Of a stretch of 13,236 bases of DNA, positions 1-9,000 are shown one piece after another. A program made the position numbers and the translations under genes. Position 1 is the first letter of the stretch. Each line of letters starts with the position of its first letter. The notes under the pieces were generated by a model, which was not told the DNA's origin, did no database searches, and saw nothing but the letters and a program-made list of their open reading frames with translations. The stretch comes from an uncultured Lachnospiraceae bacterium. Lineage in GTDB: Bacteria > Bacillota > Clostridia > Lachnospirales > Lachnospiraceae. The stretch spans positions 1-13,236 of the forward strand of contig CADCPL010000013.1 in the NCBI GenBank assembly GCA_902803305.1, in the 5' to 3' direction.

Positions 1-57
1 GCCCAAACAGTAGTGGTGATGCCCGGATATGATGTGGTGATAGCTGCTGAATACAAT
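1..57 (+). repeat. Partial divergent InlB B-repeat at the window edge
   Basis: The first 19 codons read as the C-terminal strand of a divergent InlB B-repeat (Flg_new_2-like): a Val-rich strand, then MPGYDVVIAAEY. The same ending recurs as MPGRNVKVEAEY at about residue 652. Its presence at base 1 shows that the protein continues upstream and carries at least one more repeat. Confidence 0.7.
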
Positions 58-3000
58 AAATCCATAAAAGGAATATACCTCCAGTTTGACCAATCAAAGA
101 AGGTAAAACCCACTGATAAGATAGAGTGGGCGGTTGACAATGGTGAGAAGAGATTCTGCAGTCCCGGATTCACCCCTCTCGCAGGAACAAATAAGCAAGA
201 TTATACTGTGGTAAATGCATATCTTTCATGCAGTGAGGATGAACCTGTCAGATTATATGGCAGTGACCAAGCACGCCGTTTGACATTCTTCTTCGATCCT
301 CGAAAGGTAGATAAGCAGTTGCCGCTTATCTGGACCGGTGTCGGCACCGGCAAGGGTAATCTGGGCCTTGACATATATCTTAACGGAGCACTTGCCCCAA
401 AGGTCAAGAGTCAGGAATATACCGGTGAAATACTAAGCTCTTACGTAAGTGGTGATAACGGAGCTGTAAGTATACAGTTGCTCTTCTCGCATCCTATCTA
501 TGATGAGGAAAATACAAAGAAGGGCAGGATGGAAATTACCGCGTCCAACGGTATGCCAAAGGAGGAAATATTAAAGAAACTGCCGGGATATACTACGTTG
601 ACCGCAAATCACGGTCGGCTCAGTTATGTTGTCAAGATGAATTGGGATACTGTGCCTCTTGAAAAATATGATCCGAACAGTAAGGCGGCTCAGGATATCC
701 GGATCAAAGGAACTCCGGACGTTGTTGATTTTAATTCAAGATATCCGGAAAGCGAGTATCCCGGAGCAAATAATGTATTATCATGGTTTGTTAACTTGGA
801 ACCCAGATGCGATATACACATAATTGAAGCACCAACGCTTGCTTCGCCTGTTGTGGAAGCCGACAGACAGACATATGATTCCCTGAATGCTCCCAAGATC
901 AAGATCAAATACGAAGGAAGCACTGAAGGAGTTACAAATCTCAGGCTCAGTTACACAACAGACTTCGGTAAGACGTTTATACCGTATACCGCAGATTCTG
1001 AGGTTGATCTTTCGCAGTATATCGACAAGAACAAAAAGACATTTACCTTGGGTGTCAAGGCAAGTTCCGACAATTGCAAGGACAGTACGGTCAGATACTA
1101 TAAGTACAATGCCGATACGACCGTGACCAGAAAGGTGACTCTTGTTAACCTGGGACCTCGTAATGCACTCCTCAATCTTCCGCAGAGTGATATTACCTAT
1201 AACGGCTTTACACAAAATGCCAAGAGGCATGACGGATACTTCGCAAGCGTCAAGCCCGGAGAAACCGTCGAATTTTATAGCTATTCGCATCTCTATACAA
1301 CTGAGGATATCGGAGATATCAAAAAAATAACCTATAAGTATGGAAACAGCACTCATACGGAAGAGCCGGAACAAACGTTTGACGGCATCGGCCTTCATCC
1401 GTCATTTACCACCGATACAAGGACGCGTTATGAAGACGGTACATCCAGAGATCTTACGATCATCGGTCATTATGACTATTCCGTAGAGCAGTTTGCCGTT
1501 GATCTTGATGCCGAAGGTAAGATCACAAAGATAAGTGCAAAGAGACGGGGCGAGTCAGGCGATACTGCTCTTAATGTACTTGATCCTGAATTCTACACGG
1601 TTAAATATACTGACAACAAAAATATAATCGATGTAAGGCTGAGAGGCGGAGACGGATATATATGGTCCGATAAGATGAAGAATGTCGGAGACGTCGAAAT
1701 AGAATCTGTTCGTGTCAGCGATCTCGGTATGGGATACGGACTTCGTATATGCGTGGCGGATGCAGGTAAATTGTACACTGCAGGTCAGTACAGCAGCATT
1801 GATAATACCATTAATAAAGACGCATACTCCAAATTTGCCAAACGAGGCGACACAGTAACCCTTGAAGCTCCCGAAGTCAAAGGAGCCAAGTTCTTAAGGT
1901 GGAAAGTGGTATATCCCGAGGGGCTCGTGATAGCTAACGTTGATGCCGCCAGGACCACATATATAATGCCCGGAAGGAATGTCAAGGTTGAAGCTGAGTA
2001 TGTCAGCTACAAAAACATTGATAATATTTCGCTTACCATACCAAAGGCTCTTCCGTACAACGATCTGCCTGAAGGATCCGTAAGTGTAAATGATGTCAAT
2101 ATAGTTAAGGCAGAGTGGGCAGGTTGGCAGACCTCAAACTTCGGCTTTAATGATGAGGTAAGGGCTGCAGTTAAGCTTGTTCCGCAGAATGAATACGAAT
2201 TCAGGAAGATGGGAGGAGATACAGCCGTAAATGTCAACACGAAGTTTACGGTCAGCGCCGGAGATTTAACGGGCGAGGTGGTCAAGGCGGACATCCTTGA
2301 CGATGGAAGCGTACTTGCCATTGTAAGCCAGACTACAGCTAAAGGTATGGTTTCGGCTGTTTCATGGGGGTCAACAGAGCTCAGAGTTTCGGAGAATGCA
2401 CTTCCTGATCCTACTGCGGATGATTTTAATGAAGCATTGCTCGAACTCATACCGAAAAAGGTTACGGTAAGCTGCACTAATCCGAAGGAAGGCGGGGCAA
2501 CCGTTCCGTTTGAGCTTGCCGTTACCGGTCAGGTAAAGCCGTTTGATCCTACGATCGATAATGATTTCAGGGTGACTTCGACGATCGGGGATACGGATAA
2601 GCTGGACCTTAGCTCTGTGACAAAGACTTGTGAGTATACGATACATCTTGTTCCGGAACCTTTGGATATAAAGAGCATAGAGTGGGGAGAGATTGAGCTT
2701 AAGGTGCCGTTTGCTACTACAGCCCAGACCGCAGTAAGCTATATTCCGGATGAAGTATGGGTAAGCTTTGAAAGAAGTGACAGCCAGATCAATATGTCGA
2801 TCCCTGTTAAGAAGGAATGCACCGGTGAATCCGGCCCATTTACGGTAACAGCTACCCTTGATATCGAAGTTGATCAGGATGGTACAAAGGGATATACCGA
2901 CTCCGGTAATGTTCCGCTTACACAGACATATACACTTACTGTTCCGGATTACCACAAGGTAAATGTTACCCGCGGAACAGCCGAAGGTTTCCCGGGAAGA

Positions 3001-6000
3001 GATTTTGATACGCCTGAGTGGAGCTGGATCACAGAAGGTGAACAAGGCGAACTCAAGTACGTGGAAAAGAATGATACCGTATTTGTAAGTGCTCTTAACA
3101 GAGACGGTTACAGATTCGAGCATTGGGATGCCGAGGGTATCACGCTTTCGGATGCAGATAAGAGATCACCTGTTATTGATTTTAATATGGCAGAAGGAGA
3201 TGTATCTCTTACGGCGTTATATGATGAGGAGATAACCAATATCTCGGCTGAGGTAAACGCTGATCGTACAGAGGTACTGTCAGTGACCGTAAATGATACG
3301 GTAAAACTGGCTCCGGAGGATTATACCGCAACGATAACAGGTGACCGTATAAGTGTCAGCCTTGTACCGGGCAGGGGAAGATATATCGGAGATGATACAG
3401 AACTTAAGAAAGACGACCTTCTTATCCAGGCGCTGTTCAAGAAGGATGACTATTACAGCGTCGACCTTATGATGTGGCCTGTCGATCTTATGGTTACGAT
3501 CGAATGCGTGGATGATGAAGGAAATGACATTACGGATTCGGATACGGTCATTGTGGGAATATTCGCCAAGAATGATAAGGTAACCGCTGATTATCCGGAT
3601 CTTAAGGATTATGAGTTCAAGGAATGGCGTACGCGTAATAAGGATCTTATCATCACGACCGACACAAACAAACTTGTTACATTTACGATGCCGGAAGAAA
3701 AAGTCGTTCTTGAGGCTGTGTACGAACCTTATGACAAGATAGATTTTGTCACGCTTGAGATCCCTGAGCCCAAGAGAGGCAAGGCTTTGCCGTCGGCAAG
3801 TATTAAAGCCGACCCGGACGGCGGAGAACTAAATGATGAAAAGACAGAGATCACCTGGTATTTCAGTGATGGCATTTCGGCTTCGGATGCTCCCGAAAGA
3901 GTACCTGATTACGGCGAAACAGTTCATGCTCTGGTACGTTTGGAACCTGATAAGACCAGCCGCTTTATCACCGAAGAAGATTATGATGACGACGGTGACG
4001 AGGAAGATGACGAGTACACAGATGACGATCTCAATGTCTACACTGCCTTCATGCTGGTGGACGGTGATACGTTAAAAGAGATAGATGATGTTTATCTGAG
4101 CTCCGACGGAAGCGTACTCCTTTATATCGACTACAGGATGGATAAGAGACTTCTTTCATCCGTAAACTGGGGGAATACCGAATTTAACGGTAGGACAGTT
4201 ACAGGAAACAATCTTGATATGAGTATTCTTCCGAATATGGCAGAGCTTAAGTTCAGTGACAGCTCGGCAGGTGAAGAGCCTGTTATGAGACCGATCAAAT
4301 GGCCGGTATATTCGACCGGCGAGGGAATAGTCAGAACCGAAACAGATGATGCCATCACATTCAGTATTACAGGTACGGTGGTTATAGAGGGTGATATCGA
4401 TTCTGAGGCTTATTACGACGAAGAAGAGGATACCGATGATGAAGAGGATACCGATAGTGACAGTTATGAAGCCTGGCTTGATCCGGGAAGCGTTGCTCTT
4501 TCCAAGGTTTATACGGTAACGCTTGTTAAGGAGCCAAAACCCGAAAAGCCATATATATCATTCGTTACCGATGATAATACCGACAGGATCAAGGTATCAT
4601 TCATAGCCAACGTAAACAAAACATGTGATATTTATTATAACTATGTCCTTGAAGAGGGAGACGATGAACCTGAGGTGGCTGATCCTACGAGAACATCAAG
4701 TCTTGGTAAGATCACATATAACCCTGCTGTTGCGACGGGTAATTCGATAACGGTCGATATTCCTGAGTCATACAAGGGTAAGGATCTTAACTTCAGGATC
4801 AAAGCTATCACCGATATCGATTCCGAGAGTGAGCAGGGTGTTAAAATAAGCAGTAAAGTTGCCGACGAATCGACGGAGATATACGTACCCGGTGACAGAA
4901 AACTTACCGTAAGCATGAACGATGTAAATAATGTTCCATGCTACGAAACCTATTATGACGGAGAAGGCCGGGAGATGACGAGGGCATCTGTTGTGTATGA
5001 TGAACTCGGAGGCGGAAGTACGGTTCTTCTTATAGCTCCGTCGACTAAGAACGAATCCTTCTACAGATGGGAGATACCTTCCGATGTCAGTGTAGAGTAC
5101 GTTCAGTCGGTCTACTATGCAGATGATTATGATGGAGAAAAAGAGGAAGAACGTCTCATAGAAGACAGCACGGGTCTTTCGGGTAAGAAGGGTTATACCA
5201 ATCAGATGATCAGTGTTAAGATGCCGGCTAACGGGGATCTTGATATTACTGCAAGGTATAAGCCTGTTGTCAGCAGTATCAGTATTGATGTTGAGGAACC
5301 TGAAGCAAATGCCGAGGCTCCAACCAAGCTTGATAAACTGACCTTCAGGATCTCAGATGAGTATACGGTAGATGATTCGAACATACTTGTCGAATGGTCC
5401 GGCACGGAAGGCCTTGATTCTGAAGAGAGTGGTAAAGCATTGAAGTTCGATGAAGAATCGGATGATTATGAACTTGTTGTTTCATTGATACCGGATAAAG
5501 GTACCAATAAGATCAAGATCAAAAAGAGTGATGGCAGCGTAATTCAGTATGATGCATCCGATATCAGGTTTGCGGATGATGTTGAAGTCATAGTAAACGG
5601 CAATGATCCGGATTCCACACTGGATATTGCATATGCTGAAGATGCGTTCGACGAAAACGATGAGCCGTACGTATGCTGTGTCTTTGAGAATATGAACAAG
5701 CCCGATGACAGAAGGGACGGACCTGACGCGGCAACAGTGATCGCGGAATGCATCGATAATGTCACCGGAACCTATACCGATACAAGCGGTCAGTACGAAT
5801 ATGCGTTTGATAAGAAAACGGTAGAGAGTGATTGGAAGGCTGATATTTCGGCACATGCCGGAGAGACCATGTACGTAAGGTACAAGGCGGATGACGATCA
5901 GTACGAGAGTAAATGGACCGAGATCAAACTTCCTGAGAGAAACGGCAGTCTTCCCGAAGTAGGTATCGATTTCCTGTACGACAAGATATACTTTGAAGGC

Positions 6001-9000
6001 GTTGATAAGTGGCAGTACAGGCTTGATGGAGAGGAAGAGTGGAGAATTGCATCGACAGCCGATATGTCTCCGGAAGAATTCGGCTGGGACGGAAGCAGGA
6101 TCTTCTTTACCGCAAGACAGCCCGGCGACAGTACTCACTTCCCGGGAGAAAACAGACAGGTTGAACTTGCTGCAAGACCGGCGGCTCCGGAAGATCTTAA
6201 ATTTACCGATAATTCTGCCGAATTAAGGGGCAGTGTGATCGGAACATTCAAGTATGCGGCCGGTACTAAAATAGAAGTTCAGATCAGATATCCTAACCGC
6301 AGTGATGATTGGGAAGCATACCACCAGGGCAAGATCGAAGATGTTGATGAGAATGGCAACTTCCTGGTCAAGGGTATTATAGAGAAGAATGCCGAGATCA
6401 GGGTAAGGATCATCACGGACAACACATTGCCGTCTGAGTGGTCATCATCATTTGTGACTATAGGCGAAAACGAAACCGATGAACTGTATGTTGAAAAGCG
6501 TTACTCGGTAAGTTACGTGATGGAGTACGGTGGAAAGCGTGTTTCGACTACGCCGGATTATACATACGAGAACGGACTGCTTGCGTTTGACGGAAGCAAG
6601 TACGGAATAAGCGCAAATGAAAAATGGTTTGCAGAACAATCCGGGGCACTCCTGAAGGATAAAGCGGCTATAGTACGCTACATCATTAAGGGACGTGCGG
6701 GTAATTCAAACGGAGATGATGCGTATGTTAAGGATGACAAGGACAATGAGATCCTCATCGCCGAGATCGACGCGGACAAGTTCAGAGATGATCCGAGCGG
6801 AGTTGCTTATTCGGGTATTTCTGCCGAGTACAATGAGATAACCGTATATGCTGTTGTCGCATCGTATGCAACCGAAACAGACAGCACGGGAGGAGTGTAT
6901 GTAAGCAGTCCGTCACCGGTAAGATACACCGGACTGCCGCATAAACTTGCAGCGGACCCTGCAGCACAAAAGAATAATGCGAATAAGTCTGCATCCTTCG
7001 ATCTTAATCTTGTGATAAAAGATACAAGTTCAACGGATGAAAACGGTGAGGTTTATGAGCTTGTATACGGCGAGGATTATACCGTTAAGTACAAGAATGA
7101 AAAGAATGCTTCGATGAAGTATGATCCGGCAACCGGAAAATACACATCGCTCTATGCGGATGAAAGTGAGGCGGAAAAGAAGAGTCCTCAGATCTTAGTG
7201 ACCGGTAAAGGTAACTATAAGGATATGAAGACGACGATCTTCTTTGATATTCTTCCTCTGTCGCTTTGGGTTGACAGGGAGGCGGTAGGACGCTTTATAG
7301 ACGGTGGCCTGGAGGATTCATATGTTCTTGGAAAGAACGGAGGGCTCAAACTTTCGGTTAAACCTGTAAGGCGCGGACGCTTCTATGACAGTGATATCGG
7401 CGCATATGTGACCGATAACGACAAACCGGATTCCTATTCCAAGGGTGAAATACTGATGACTCTTCAGAAACAGAATGAGTTGTCAGGAGGATGGGATACT
7501 ATAGGAAGCCTTGACGGAAGCGAGGCCAAGACTACCCTGAAGAAAGTAAACACAAGCGGAAGATACAGGGTATGGTATGCCGGAACAGGCAACTTCTTCG
7601 GAAGCGGACCGGAAGAGCAGTTTGATGTATTCGAGTACGGAACCACGCGGTTCAGTTCGCTTAAGGCAAAGACCTCGAAGGCTAAGTACAAGAGCGGAGG
7701 TGTTGAAGCAAGTGAACTTGTGACCGGAATAAAGGATAAGGTAAAGGATAAGAACGGTAATAAGGTTTCTCCCGAACCGGCAGATTACGAAGTGACACTT
7801 ACTGCGCTTTCACCAACTGCAAAAGTTGAGAACAACAAGGCGATGAGTGCCGGTATCTATACGGCAACGATCGATTGGGTTGCGGAATACGGAAAGTATG
7901 AAGGAATAGTCATTGACGGACCGATACGTACGACTGTAGAGGTGACCGGAGATAAGTTAAAATCCTCAATGATAACGCTTGATTGGGACAAGAAGGGCGT
8001 GGCTTATGACGGAAAGAGCAGAAGTATTACGGTTACTCTTAATGGCATCACACCGAATGATATCACTCTTGCAAAACAGATCGTTTCCGGAAGAAAGAAG
8101 AAGTATGTTCCGCTTGACGATGAGGAGTTTGCAAAGGTTGTTACGGTTTCGGCAGACGGGAAGCTTACGATCAGCGGAAGCTACAAGCTTGCAGGGACAG
8201 CAGCATTTGATGACACGGCTCCGGGTACATATACGATAGCGTTTGTCGGAAAAGGACAGTACGGCGGATCTGTGATCACTGAAAAGATAAAGAGGCTGCC
8301 TGTTGCGCTCACGAGTGAGATGATAAGTGCCGGAACAGCAGACTTCAACATATCCGGTATAGAGACAGAGTTTTACATCGCATCAGATGCACTGGGCATA
8401 AGTGATTATACGGAAGGAAAAGGAGATGCCAACTACTCCGTAAGCTACAGTGGATTTAAGCCGGATAAGACAGCTGATGCAAGCGGACGGATCGGAACCG
8501 TTAAGGCAACCGTTAAGGTTAAGTCTGAGATATCCGGCCTTAAGAAGGGAAGCTCTGCAAAGGTAGAAGTTGATGTATATCCCGCAAGCACAGATGTATT
8601 TGCTTACAGTGAATACAGTCATGATATGCAGGGCAAGATCTTTGCACAGGTTTCCGGTGATGTGGCAGCAGGAGGCAAGGCTCCTAAGCTGACGCTGTTC
8701 CAGTCAAGTGCAGATGGTATGAAACTCAAGAAGATACCTGCGAAGTATTACACGGCTGAATTTGCGAAAGAGACACCGGTACCCGGATATGAAACTTCGG
8801 CACCTTCATATGACCTTAAGCTTACTGCGGGCAGAGAGAAGGGATTTGCTTTCGATGAAAATGGTTCAAAACTTGAAGGCATATACAGTGAGTACAAGAA
8901 GAAAGCTTCCAAGTGGGGTGATATCAAGTTCGGTAACAAGGCATCCGTAATATGGGATAACGGCGATGATATGACCTATACCGACAGGAGCATTGAGAAA

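Larger units (their letters stand above)
4153..4536 (+). repeat. W-G module, copy 3
   Basis: About 128 residues, opening with SSVNWGNTEF and closing with SKVYTVTLVKEP. It is longer than copies 1 and 2 because it carries an acidic insertion at about 4417-4461. It directly follows the linker module after InlB copy 4, the same order as at 1741-2661. The Pro/Lys-rich KEPKPEKP hinge then leads into an FN3/chitobiase-like domain. Confidence 0.5.

Noticed and set aside
13..21. GTG at 13 or ATG at 19 as the start of the giant protein
   Set aside because: The frame is open to base 1 and the codons around it form the closing strand of an InlB-type repeat. There is no ribosome binding site, so the gene simply enters from outside the window.
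2371..3123. 250-codon open frame on the minus strand inside the giant gene
   Set aside because: It fully overlaps a well-supported repeat protein and its composition (Cys/Ile/Arg-rich, no domain) is that of an antisense shadow.
5482..6138. 218-codon minus-strand open frame inside the giant gene
   Set aside because: Antisense to clear repeat modules, no recognisable domain, no start context. The similar frame at 781-1398 was rejected for the same reasons.
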